This document shows, piece after piece, positions 26,144 to 34,207 of a DNA stretch of 64,000 nucleotides. How positions within the stretch are numbered: position 1 is the first letter of the stretch; every line of letters begins with the position of its first letter. A program made the position numbers and the translations under genes. The DNA lies in NCBI GenBank assembly GCA_044360075.1, contig JBIKLA010000004.1:91367-155366 (forward strand), in the 5' to 3' direction. The stretch is from OMII01 sp947467385. Its GTDB lineage: Bacteria; Bdellovibrionota_C; UBA2361; OMII01. The notes beneath the pieces were generated by a model that worked only from the letters and a program-made list of their open reading frames with translations, ran no database searches and had not been told where the DNA came from.

Positions 26144-27304
26144 ATGGAGATTACGATACCCAAAAGCGAACTCTCGAAGCTTCTCCACATCACGCTCGCG
26201 ATCGCTGAAAAGAAATCTTCGATGCCAATCTTAGGTAATCTCCTCCTCACAGCAGAGAATCAGTCCTTTAGGGTAACGGCGAGCGATCTTGAAGTAACCG
26301 CAATCGCGAACGGTTCAGTGTCGGTCAAGAAGCCCGGTTCGATAACGGTAGGTGCCAAGGTGTTAGGTGATCTCGTTCGTGAGCTGCCGGAGGGGGAGAT
26401 GACGATCCGATCAGCAGACCGCGATCGCGTCGAGGTCATTGCTGGATCGTCGAAGCTCAAGATCGTTGGCGTCGGAGCGGAAGAATACCCAGTTCCTCCG
26501 GGCCTTTCCATCAAGACGAAGGGCAAGCTTCCCGCGCCAACCTTAATTGAGATGATCAACAAGACCCTCTACGCGGTTTCGCTTGACGAGGGGCGCTACA
26601 ACATGAACGGCGTGTGCGTTGAGATAGCAAAAGACGGCAAGGCAACAGCGCTCCGGATGGTTTCAACCGATGGGCATAGGCTCGCGCTCATTACGCGCCC
26701 GCTCGATGGGTTTGAATTCACGGGGCTTGTGCGCAAGGGGGAGAAAAAGAGCGAAGGGGCAGTTGACCACGTCATCGTCCCGCGCAAGGGACTGGCAGAG
26801 GTTCGCAAGGCGCTCGAGACGGCCGGCGATGTTCTTGTCGGCGTTGACGTGAGCGAGGGATTTCTCGTTGTTGAAGGACCCTCTTGGAAGCTCGTCGTTC
26901 GACTTCTCGACAGCGAATTTCCAAATTACGAGCAGGTACTTCCCAAGGGAGAGGGCACTCGCATAACGGTGCTTAGCTCTCAGCTTGCCCAGGCGCTAAA
27001 GCGCGTGTCGCTTGTCGTGAGCGACAAGAACAAGGGCGTTCGCTTTGACTTCTTCAAGAACCAAGTAAAGATTTCGAGCTCATCGCCCGAGGTGGGCGAG
27101 GCGCTTGAGGAGCTAGAGGTGCAGCACGCCGGGAAGGATTTTTCGGTCGGCTTCAATGCGCGATACATCATCGATGTGCTCGCTGCGGTGAGCGAGAACC
27201 AGCCGTTTGTCATGGAGCTTAATGGCGAAACCGGCCCTGGAAAGTTTTACGCCGAGTCAGATGAGTCGTGCATCGGAATTGTGATGCCGCTTCGCCTGGA
27301 ATAG
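26144..27304 (+). CDS. dnaN: DNA polymerase III sliding clamp (beta subunit)
   Basis: 386 residues, slightly longer than the E. coli clamp (366). It forms the ring that holds the replicative polymerase on DNA. Three repeated domains are visible; the N-terminal KSELSKLLHITLAIAEKKSS, the middle RYNMNGVCVEIA plus STDGHRLALI, and the C-terminal end GIVMPLRLE, where family members have VVMPMRL. Insertions near residues 190-205 account for the extra length. A ribosome-site-like GGGA lies upstream of ATG 26144. The gene sits in the standard dnaA-dnaN-recF order. Confidence 0.96.
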   Translation: MEITIPKSELSKLLHITLAIAEKKSSMPILGNLLLTAENQSFRVTASDLEVTAIANGSVSVKKPGSITVGAKVLGDLVRELPEGEMTIRSADRDRVEVIAGSSKLKIVGVGAEEYPVPPGLSIKTKGKLPAPTLIEMINKTLYAVSLDEGRYNMNGVCVEIAKDGKATALRMVSTDGHRLALITRPLDGFEFTGLVRKGEKKSEGAVDHVIVPRKGLAEVRKALETAGDVLVGVDVSEGFLVVEGPSWKLVVRLLDSEFPNYEQVLPKGEGTRITVLSSQLAQALKRVSLVVSDKNKGVRFDFFKNQVKISSSSPEVGEALEELEVQHAGKDFSVGFNARYIIDVLAAVSENQPFVMELNGETGPGKFYAESDESCIGIVMPLRLE

Positions 27305-27328
27305 CGGCTATCGTGGAGATACTCCCGG

Positions 27329-28423
27329 TTGTTTGTCTCAAGCGTTAAGGTCTACAAATTTAGAAACCTGGCCGACCAGCAGGTGGTACTCTCCTCCGGG
27401 GCGGTTTTCATCACGGGCCTCAACGGGAATGGAAAAACAAATCTCCTTGAGGCCATCTACCTTCTGACCGGCTCGCGATCGTTTCGGACCAACTCGTCAG
27501 CAGAGCTCTATCATTTTGGCGATAGGGAATGCTCGGTGTTTGGGACCGTGACGCACGCGCTCGGCACAGAGGAGCTTGGTGTTATATTCACGCCCGGTGA
27601 ACGAGCGGCGTACCTCAACGGCAACAGGCTTGATTCAATAACGGAGCTGTTGGGGCGGTTGCGCGCAGTTGCCTTCTCGCCGTCCGACCTTCAGCTCGTG
27701 AAGGGCGCTCCGGCAGGCAGGCGGAAGTTCCTCGACCGGCACATGGTCGATTTACAGCCCGGGTTCCTTAAAATCCTTATGGGCTACCAGCGCGCATTAG
27801 CGAACAAAAGCGCCATATTGAAGCAGCAAGGAACAGGTTATCAACAGCTTTTACCGTGGAACGAGCTGCTAGCAGAGTATGGTGGAAAAATTGTTGATAA
27901 CAGGCGTAACTTTATAGAATCCTTGATGGATAAGGCCACTTTCTTTCATCAACAGTACGCTCCGACCGACGGAGAGCTGGGCCTTGAGCTCGAAAGCGAC
28001 CTCGTAAAAGACGGCATGTCCGCCGATGATGCCATCCGCAGCGAGCTTGAGCAGGCTGCCCCGCGCGAGATGGCGCTTCGAAGCCCACTGGTTGGCCCGC
28101 ACCGCGACGATCTCAAGATAACCATAGGTGGGGTCGACTGCCGGGCATACGCCTCACAGGGGCAAACGAGGAGCGTTGTGCTCTCTCTCAAGCTTGGCGT
28201 CATAGAGATGATTGAAGGGGTGACGGGCGAGGCGCCAGTCGTGCTCCTCGATGACGTAGACTCGGAGCTCGACGCCGGAAGGTCAGAGCGGCTCTTTGCG
28301 GCGCTCCTCTCTAAGCCGAGGCAGCTCATCGTAACCGGGACAGCTGCTCCTCTGGGGCAGCTTGGCCAAACGCCAGGACTTCAGGTCATAAGAGTTGAGC
28401 GGGGCCTTGTAGCCCAATCGTAG
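27329..28423 (+). CDS. recF: DNA repair and recombination protein RecF
   Basis: 364 residues beginning with TTG 27329, 24 bases after dnaN; GGAG lies about 11 bases upstream and the N-terminus VSSVKVYKFRNLADQQ is full length. RecF is an SMC-like ATPase loading RecA at single-strand gaps. Walker A is GLNGNGKTNLLEAIYL, the signature is YASQGQTRSVVLSLKLG and Walker B is PVVLLDDVDSELD. All are intact. Two perfect DnaA boxes in opposite orientation lie inside the gene at 27838-27846 and 27892-27900. The gene converges on trxB with 24 bases between stops. Confidence 0.95.
   Translation: MFVSSVKVYKFRNLADQQVVLSSGAVFITGLNGNGKTNLLEAIYLLTGSRSFRTNSSAELYHFGDRECSVFGTVTHALGTEELGVIFTPGERAAYLNGNRLDSITELLGRLRAVAFSPSDLQLVKGAPAGRRKFLDRHMVDLQPGFLKILMGYQRALANKSAILKQQGTGYQQLLPWNELLAEYGGKIVDNRRNFIESLMDKATFFHQQYAPTDGELGLELESDLVKDGMSADDAIRSELEQAAPREMALRSPLVGPHRDDLKITIGGVDCRAYASQGQTRSVVLSLKLGVIEMIEGVTGEAPVVLLDDVDSELDAGRSERLFAALLSKPRQLIVTGTAAPLGQLGQTPGLQVIRVERGLVAQS
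27838..27900. promoter_or_regulatory. inverted pair of perfect DnaA boxes inside recF
   Basis: TTATCAACA at 27838-27846 and TGTTGATAA (the same box on the other strand) at 27892-27900 are 45 bases apart within recF. They encode unremarkable residues (GYQQLL and KIVDNR), so a coincidence of codon choice is possible. Their closeness to the origin makes a DnaA-titrating role conceivable. No experimental inference can be drawn. Confidence 0.4.
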
Positions 28424-28447
28424 AGATGCAGCTATGGGCAGGGGCAA

Positions 28448-29404
28448 TTAGCCGATGTGCTGAGCCTCGAGCCACCGTTCTGCGCCGATTGCAGCCATGC
28501 AGCCCGAACCCGCAGCGGTAATCGCCTGCCTGAAAACATGGTCCTGCACATCGCCGCAGACAAAAACACCCGGCACATCCGTGGAGGCAGAGTCCGCCGC
28601 ATGGAGCAGGTAGCCGTTTTCATCCATCTTGAGCTGCTCAGTAAAGAGCTGGGAATTTGGGGTGTGGCCGATTGCAACAAACAGGGCATCGGTCTTCAGC
28701 ATCGACGTTGAGCCGTCCTTTGTGTCTTCAAGAACAAGCCCTGTAACGCCGATTTGCTTGTCTCCCTGGACCTCAAGAACGGTCTTGTTCCACACCATCT
28801 CAATCTTTGGGTTTGAGAGAACCCGATCCTGCATAATCTTGGACGCGCGGAGCGAGTCACGGCGGTGAATTAGGTAGAGCTTGCTCGCGAAGCGGGTAAG
28901 GAACGAGGCCTCTTCGCATGCCGAGTCGCCGCCGCCCACAACAACAATTACCTTGTTGCGGAAGAAGGCGCCGTCGCACGTGGCGCAGGTCGACACGCCG
29001 TAGCCCAAGAGCTCGCGTTCGTTCTTGGCCCCGATGTACTTGGGAGCAGCGCCTGTTGCGATGATGAGTGCATCACAGGTGTATGAGCGAGACTGGCCCT
29101 TGAGGGTAAACGGGCGCTTAGACAGGTCCGCCTGTACAATCGTGTCGACCTTCACGTCGGTGCCGAAGCGCGTAGCCTGTTTCTCCATGAGCTGCATGAG
29201 GTCAGGGCCCATGACACCCTCGGGGAATCCCGGAAAATTCTCGACATCGGTCGTCGTTGTGAGCTGCCCGCCGGCGAGGGGGCCATGGATGAGGACTGGG
29301 CTGAGGCTTGCGCGGGCGGTGTACACTGCTGCCGTGAGGCCGGCCGGGCCGGACCCAAGAATGATCACTTTGTGGTGGGAGGGGGCTGCTGTAGGATTGC
29401 TCAT
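28448..29404 (-). CDS. trxB: thioredoxin reductase
   Basis: 318 residues, the usual length. It passes electrons from NADPH through FAD to thioredoxin. FAD-binding GSGPAGLTAAVYTARA lies at residues 17-32, the redox-active CATCDGAFF near 140, the NADPH-binding GGGDSACEEASFLTR near 160 and the second FAD motif GVFVCGDVQDHVFRQ near 283. Everything needed for catalysis is present. The start ATG 29404 lies only 23 bases from the start of the divergent carboxylase gene, so their promoters must overlap or sit in coding sequence. Confidence 0.95.
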   Translation of the reverse strand: MSNPTAAPSHHKVIILGSGPAGLTAAVYTARASLSPVLIHGPLAGGQLTTTTDVENFPGFPEGVMGPDLMQLMEKQATRFGTDVKVDTIVQADLSKRPFTLKGQSRSYTCDALIIATGAAPKYIGAKNERELLGYGVSTCATCDGAFFRNKVIVVVGGGDSACEEASFLTRFASKLYLIHRRDSLRASKIMQDRVLSNPKIEMVWNKTVLEVQGDKQIGVTGLVLEDTKDGSTSMLKTDALFVAIGHTPNSQLFTEQLKMDENGYLLHAADSASTDVPGVFVCGDVQDHVFRQAITAAGSGCMAAIGAERWLEAQHIG

Positions 29405-29427
29405 AGGACCCTGTGTTTATCCTTTCG

Positions 29428-31032
29428 ATGAGTATGTCCGCGCATAATAGAATCAAAAAGTTGCTGATTGCAAATAGAGGCGAAATAGCGCGGCGCATAC
29501 ACCGCGCCGCCTCTGGCATGGGGATCAAGACCGCTCTCGTCGTGTCAGACCCCGACCGAGACTCCTTGGCGGCGCGCGATGTTGGCGAGGTATTTGAGCT
29601 TGGCGGCAGCACCGCCCGAGAGTCGTATCTTAACCAGGAGAAGGTGATCGAGGCGGCCCGAAAGACCGGCTGCGACGCCATCCACCCCGGGTACGGCTTT
29701 CTGTCAGAGGACGGCGACTTTGCCGAGCGAGTTCTCGCAGCAGGCCTTATATTTGTTGGGCCGTCGCCCAGAAGCATTCGGACCCTCGGCGTGAAGACAG
29801 CGGCCCGCGACGCAGTTTCACAAGCAGGAGTACCCATCACGCCAGGAAGCGACGGGGGGAAGAGCGACGCGGAGCTTGCGTCGGCCGCCGAAGCCATTGG
29901 CTTTCCGGTCATCATCAAGGCCGCCGCCGGAGGAGGTGGTAGGGGCATGCGCATCGTGCGCCAGGTAAGCGAGATGCACGAGTCGCTTGAGCGCGCACGG
30001 GCCGAGGCTCTCAAAAACTTCGGAAGCGAGTCCGTGTACATCGAGAAGTTCATCGAGGAGCCCCGCCACGTTGAGGTGCAGCTTTTCGGCGACATGCATG
30101 GCTCCATCATTCACTTCGGCACGCGCGACTGCTCGGCGCAGCGCCGCCACCAAAAGCTCTTCGAGGAGGCGCCAGCTCCGTTCCTCGACCCTGACACACG
30201 CGAGAAAATTCACCAGGCAGCGGTTAGGGCCGCCCAGAGCGTTGGCTACTACAACGCCGGGACGGCTGAGTTCCTCGTTCGCGGCACGGAGTTCTACTTC
30301 CTTGAGATCAACACCCGCATTCAGGTAGAGCATCCGGTGACAGAGCTCGTCACGGGCGTTGACCTCGTGCAGCTCCAGCTCTCAATTGCGATGGGTGAGC
30401 GGCTCCCAATGAGGCAGGAGGACGTCAAGTTCTCGGGGCATGCCGTTGAGCTTCGCATCAATGCCGAAGACGTGATGGAGGGCTTTCGGCCCTCGATTGG
30501 TACGATTGAGCGATGGTCCCGCTCATCCCCGGTTTCTGTGCGCGAAGAGTGCGGGTACGGACAAGGGGGGTCGATACCGCCCTTCTACGACTCGCTGATG
30601 AGCAAAGTCATTGTGCACGGGGCGACCCGCGCTGAAGCACTCTCACGGGCGTTTGAGTTCCTCAAGGGATATGAGGTTGAGGGCGTGCCGACGACGGTTC
30701 CATTTCACGCCTGGCTTCTTGCAAACACGCAGTTTCAGTCCGATGGAATCGACATCGGGTACGTCGAGCGGACCTTTAAAAAAGAGGATGCCGAACGGGC
30801 GATGGCGCTGCTCATCACAGATCCCGCGCATCGGGGAGGAGGCTTTACTGAAGAGGTTGTCCGCGAGGGCCCAAGCGGCAGCGCAGTCTCAATTGAGCTC
30901 GTGCACGAGGATGGGGGAACCTTTCTTGCAAAGCCGCGCGGCGCCAAGTCCGCCGACAGGGCTGCGTGGCGTCGCTCTACGTCAAGGGAAGAGGCCATTG
31001 AAGCTCTTGTGCAAGAGAGCTCTCAAGCGTAA
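29428..31032 (+). CDS. accC: biotin carboxylase (acetyl-CoA carboxylase AccC-like)
   Basis: 534 residues from ATG 29428; GTG 29413 and ATG 29434 are alternatives. The ATP-grasp enzyme carboxylates biotin on a carrier protein. Motifs: LLIANRGEIARRIHRAA at the N-terminus, AIHPGYGFLSE, the glycine loop AAAGGGGRGMRIV, EKFIEEPRHVEVQ, RDCSAQRRHQK and EINTRIQVEHPVTELVTG. The core ends about residue 450. The remaining 80 residues are an extra C-terminal part without the AMKM biotin attachment motif, so it is not a fused acyl-CoA carboxylase alpha chain. Which acyl-CoA carboxylase it serves is not shown; accB is not in the window. Confidence 0.87.
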   Translation: MSMSAHNRIKKLLIANRGEIARRIHRAASGMGIKTALVVSDPDRDSLAARDVGEVFELGGSTARESYLNQEKVIEAARKTGCDAIHPGYGFLSEDGDFAERVLAAGLIFVGPSPRSIRTLGVKTAARDAVSQAGVPITPGSDGGKSDAELASAAEAIGFPVIIKAAAGGGGRGMRIVRQVSEMHESLERARAEALKNFGSESVYIEKFIEEPRHVEVQLFGDMHGSIIHFGTRDCSAQRRHQKLFEEAPAPFLDPDTREKIHQAAVRAAQSVGYYNAGTAEFLVRGTEFYFLEINTRIQVEHPVTELVTGVDLVQLQLSIAMGERLPMRQEDVKFSGHAVELRINAEDVMEGFRPSIGTIERWSRSSPVSVREECGYGQGGSIPPFYDSLMSKVIVHGATRAEALSRAFEFLKGYEVEGVPTTVPFHAWLLANTQFQSDGIDIGYVERTFKKEDAERAMALLITDPAHRGGGFTEEVVREGPSGSAVSIELVHEDGGTFLAKPRGAKSADRAAWRRSTSREEAIEALVQESSQA

Positions 31033-31759
31033 CCCGTTCGCCGGTGATGGGGTGCGCGAACGCCACCCGCCATGAATGCAGGAAGAACTCCCGAGGGACG
31101 CGTGCAATCGCGCCGAGCTCCTGGTCCGAGCCATAGAGCTTGTCTCCAACGAGGGCAAAGCCCTGCGAAGCGGCATGGAGCCGAATCTGGTGCCGGCGGG
31201 CCGGAGATGCAACGGCAACGATGAGCGAGACGTAGCGTCCTGGATCAAAAGAAAGGGGCGAAAATGTGGTTGAGCCGAAAAGGGCCCGGCCGCGAGCGCC
31301 CGGATCTTTTTCGTAGCTTTTCATCTTCTGCGCGCCGCGGTGGGGCGAGCCGATAAACGAAGATACTTCACAGGGGACGAGAACTTCGCCCGCAACGCAA
31401 GCAACGTACTCTCGCCGCACGCGGCCCTCGGAAATATCTTGAAACAGCTTGTCCCAGCAGTCTCTGGTGGATGCCCCGAGCAAAATGCCGCTGGTGCCAC
31501 GGTCGAGCCGATGAACGAGCCCAGCGTCCTCGGGGGCGCGCCCAGCGCCCACAAGCGCGTGGTTTTGCGCGAGAAGGGCGTCCGCGACGGACTCTCCGCC
31601 CGCGCCTCCAGGAAGCCGCACCGAGTGAACGCCGGGCGGCTTATAGACGGCAAAAACGCCCTCGTGCCTGAAGATGTAGCGAAGAGGCTCCACGCAGACA
31701 CTGTACGGCGAGCCGAAGAGTGAGGCAAATGGGGCGCCGGGAAAAGCTGTATCAGCCAA
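30977..31759 (-). CDS. RluA-family pseudouridine synthase
   Basis: 260 residues from TTG 31759; GTG 31693 is an alternative start because the conserved part begins at RYIFRHEGVFAVYKPPGVHS. The catalytic Asp is in VHRLDRGTSGILLGA (residues about 102-116), and PARRHQIRLHAASQGFALVGD is the second family motif. It isomerises uridine in rRNA or tRNA; the exact target cannot be read. No S4 domain precedes the catalytic part. Its 3' end overlaps the carboxylase gene by 56 bases on the opposite strand, and its start region faces the MutY-like gene. Confidence 0.87.
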   Translation of the reverse strand: MADTAFPGAPFASLFGSPYSVCVEPLRYIFRHEGVFAVYKPPGVHSVRLPGGAGGESVADALLAQNHALVGAGRAPEDAGLVHRLDRGTSGILLGASTRDCWDKLFQDISEGRVRREYVACVAGEVLVPCEVSSFIGSPHRGAQKMKSYEKDPGARGRALFGSTTFSPLSFDPGRYVSLIVAVASPARRHQIRLHAASQGFALVGDKLYGSDQELGAIARVPREFFLHSWRVAFAHPITGERVTLESSLAQELQWPLPLT

Positions 31760-31767
31760 AAAAGTTG

Positions 31768-32655
31768 ATGTATACGAGCGGCCTGCCTATGAGCCTCGAC
31801 CCATCAAAAGATATCCTTCGCCTTGATAAGCTTATCTCATCGAGTCGGCTTTCGCCGCGGGCCTTTCGCGCATTTGTGCGCTCATTCTACCGCAGGCACG
31901 GGCGCTCCTTTCCGTGGCGCGATACCAGGGATCCGTACAGAATCCTTGTGAGCGAGATAATGCTTCAGCAGACGCAAACCGATCGGGTTAAGCCCAAGTA
32001 CAGGGCGTTCATGCGCGAGTTTCCCACGTGGCGAGCGCTTGCGAGCGCCTCCACCCAGGATGTCATGCGGGCGTGGCAGGGGCTTGGGTACTATCGTAGG
32101 GCCTTTAACTTACATCGAGCAGCGCAGTCGGTGCAGAACGACCACGGAGGAAAGCTGCCCGCGGATGTGGAGGTGATTCGCGGACTTCCGGGAGTCGGAG
32201 CCTACACCGCAGGTGCGGTCGCGGCGTTCGCTTTTGGGATTGCGTCTCCTATCATCGAAACGAACATCCGCTCCGTGTACCTCTACGCATTTTTTCCGCG
32301 CCGGAGGCGTGTGTCGGACAGCGACCTCATGCAGCTCATTGAGCAGACACTCGACCGAGCGAGCCCGCGTGAATGGTACTATGCGCTCATGGACCTCGGG
32401 AGCGAGCTCAAGAAACAGCACCGGGGAATTAACGCGCGCAGCAAGCACCACACAAAACAGTCGTCGTATGAGGGATCCAACCGTCAGGCGCGGGCCGCTA
32501 TTCTTAGGGCGCTGGCCCATCGCGGGCCGCTCACGGAGCTGAGCCTTCGCCGGGAGCTTGGGATGGAGCCGCAGCGAATCGCTCGTGCAATTTCGGGGCT
32601 GCTGGACGAGGGGTTGGTGCGGCAACCTGGACGCGGAAGGCTCAGCCTTCCCTAG
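31768..32655 (+). CDS. MutY-like adenine DNA glycosylase without iron-sulfur cluster
   Basis: 295 residues from ATG 31768 (GTG 31720 and ATG 31789 are other options). HhH-GPD fold base-excision enzyme. The Glu of MutY is kept in VSEIMLQQTQTDRVKPKY, and the helix-hairpin-helix is LPGVGAYTAGAVAAFAFG. The second MutY catalytic acid, usually in ILDGNV, is replaced by IIETNIRSVY (Asp to Glu). The four cysteines that hold the [4Fe-4S] cluster are absent; that place reads RSKHHTKQSSYEGSNRQ. Clusterless MutY-type enzymes are known. The C-terminus (from about residue 245) is a winged-helix-like segment instead of the NUDIX-like oxoguanine domain, so recognition of A:8-oxoG is uncertain. Confidence 0.8.
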   Translation: MYTSGLPMSLDPSKDILRLDKLISSSRLSPRAFRAFVRSFYRRHGRSFPWRDTRDPYRILVSEIMLQQTQTDRVKPKYRAFMREFPTWRALASASTQDVMRAWQGLGYYRRAFNLHRAAQSVQNDHGGKLPADVEVIRGLPGVGAYTAGAVAAFAFGIASPIIETNIRSVYLYAFFPRRRRVSDSDLMQLIEQTLDRASPREWYYALMDLGSELKKQHRGINARSKHHTKQSSYEGSNRQARAAILRALAHRGPLTELSLRRELGMEPQRIARAISGLLDEGLVRQPGRGRLSLP

Positions 32656-33107
32656 CGGCGACGGCCGGGGCTCCCGCGCATCGGAGTTTGGGGGAAGAGG
32701 CTCATGCCGCTGTTGAGTCGAATACCATCCGAGATGAGCTGGCTTAATTCGGGGGCCGTGAGCGTGTCGACATCCGGCGGCTCCTCCAAACGAGCCTTAT
32801 CTTTTCGAAGGAGCAGCCTCGCTTGAGCTGGGGAGAGATCCCGGAGGGATGCCGCGCGTACATCCCAACCTTGCTGTTGCGCAAGGACCCTCAGATCGGC
32901 GCTAAATTCCTCGCCTCGGAGCCCAAGCGAAGGTGGGCTCATCTTCCCGCTATCGATAAGCCCCTTGACCTTGTCCCGAACGAAGCGAATGTTTTCTGCG
33001 CTGTTGATATCAAGCCGTCGGCTAAGGTCTTGCAACAGCGAAAGAACCTCAGGGTCTCGTTGATACGGGTCGGAGGGCTTCTCGCCCCTGGGGTTCGCAT
33101 GCATCAC
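32652..33107 (-). CDS. hypothetical protein (151 residues)
   Basis: No family recognised. The sequence is soluble, with helical segments such as DPEVLSLLQDLSRRLDI and LSPAQARLLLRKDKARLEE, many Arg and Leu residues, and a basic Pro/Gly-rich tail (TPMRGSPGRRR). No cysteines, signal peptide or membrane span. It converges on the MutY-like gene with a four-base overlap of the 3' ends. A 140-base gap before the transglycosylase gene contains no other gene I can support. A coding role is likely from frame length and codon use only. Confidence 0.5.
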   Translation of the reverse strand: MMHANPRGEKPSDPYQRDPEVLSLLQDLSRRLDINSAENIRFVRDKVKGLIDSGKMSPPSLGLRGEEFSADLRVLAQQQGWDVRAASLRDLSPAQARLLLRKDKARLEEPPDVDTLTAPELSQLISDGIRLNSGMSLFPQTPMRGSPGRRR

Positions 33108-33249
33108 GAAAGGCCTCCTCGGCTATAGTGAGTCAACGAGCACAAATGTAGTACCGAAGCACCCGGTAATCAAAGGAGAAAAGTATAGCGCGGGAAGAAC
33201 AAAGAACAGGGAGGAGCCGTCTGCAAACTGGCCAGTTGAAAGAAGGGGA

Positions 33250-33990
33250 CTAGCCCACCATCGCCCGAACAGACTGGAGGGGCGACGCCTCGTACGCAAC
33301 CTGCTGCAGGGAGCTCTTCCATTGCTTGTGGTGCTTGAGGATCTCGCGGGCGTAGTTAACGCTCTGCCGGGGAGGGGTCGTCTTGTACCGGAGCGACTGG
33401 TTGAGGTTCGCCGGGCCCCAGTTATAGGCGATCAGGATGCGCTCCCGATTGCCCTTAAACATGCCCTCTAGGTACTTTAGGTAAGCGATTCCAAGCCTAA
33501 TGTTTGTTGAGGGATCGCTGAGCGACTGCGAGCCGCCCCACCTCACGTTAGCCCGCTGCGAGATGTATCGCCCGGTCTCAGGCATAATCTGCATGAGGCC
33601 CTGTGCGCCACGGTTCGATACCGCCGCAGATCGAAACATGCTCTCGGATCGGATGACAGCGGCCACGAAGAGGGGATCTATGGAAGCCTTGGCGCTCTCC
33701 TCAACGATTAGCCTGGCGAGCTGGTCGTAATTGGGAAGCTTAGGGGCGTGCGATTTAATGATTCCAGAGACGAAAGATATCTGGCCGTGGAAGCTCCTTG
33801 AGAGATCGAGGGGGCTTCGAACGCTCGGGGAGCCGAAAGCCACCCGGGTGGCTGGCGGGGTGAAGCCATTGGTGTCGTGATAGAGGAGCGCCACCACTGT
33901 GGCATAAGATGACAGGAGGGCGGCCCCAAGGAAAATGAGGGTGGTGTCTTTTAGGAAGAACTTCTTTAGAGCGGATACAGCGGTTCTCAT
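33250..33990 (-). CDS. lytic transglycosylase, SLT family
   Basis: 246 residues from ATG 33990; a longer reading to 34209 would overlap the mnmG start and adds residues without family character, while this start leads directly into a membrane anchor (TTLIFLGAALLSSYATVVALL, about 13-33). The catalytic domain begins near residue 100: VAAVIRSESMFRSAAVSNRG holds the catalytic Glu in ESMF, then GAQGLMQIMPETGRYI and LGIAYLKYLEGMF plus AYNWGPANL, all SLT goose-lysozyme-type signatures. It cleaves peptidoglycan glycan strands, forming anhydromuramyl ends, and is probably anchored in the inner membrane with a periplasmic domain. Confidence 0.88.
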   Translation of the reverse strand: MRTAVSALKKFFLKDTTLIFLGAALLSSYATVVALLYHDTNGFTPPATRVAFGSPSVRSPLDLSRSFHGQISFVSGIIKSHAPKLPNYDQLARLIVEESAKASIDPLFVAAVIRSESMFRSAAVSNRGAQGLMQIMPETGRYISQRANVRWGGSQSLSDPSTNIRLGIAYLKYLEGMFKGNRERILIAYNWGPANLNQSLRYKTTPPRQSVNYAREILKHHKQWKSSLQQVAYEASPLQSVRAMVG

Positions 33991-34207
33991 AACGTCGTCA
34001 GGTATGGTCCAAAAAAAACGCCCGGTGTCACAACAATCCTCGGGCCGGCAAATGTTTCCTACCTGATTGATGAACGCTATCGCCGAATTGGTTCCAAGTA
34101 CAAACGCATGGGGCAACCTGAATGATTCTAAGTAGCTGGATAGATTAGTTGAGAAAGGCCTCAAAGCCTCGTAGAATTGGGCAGTTAGGGATTTTTGTAA
34201 AAATTTC

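Noticed and set aside
29202..30110. 302-residue minus-strand ORF across the trxB-carboxylase start region
   Set aside because: Overlaps two well-supported genes, including the entire shared start region; low-complexity Ser, Arg and Ala composition.
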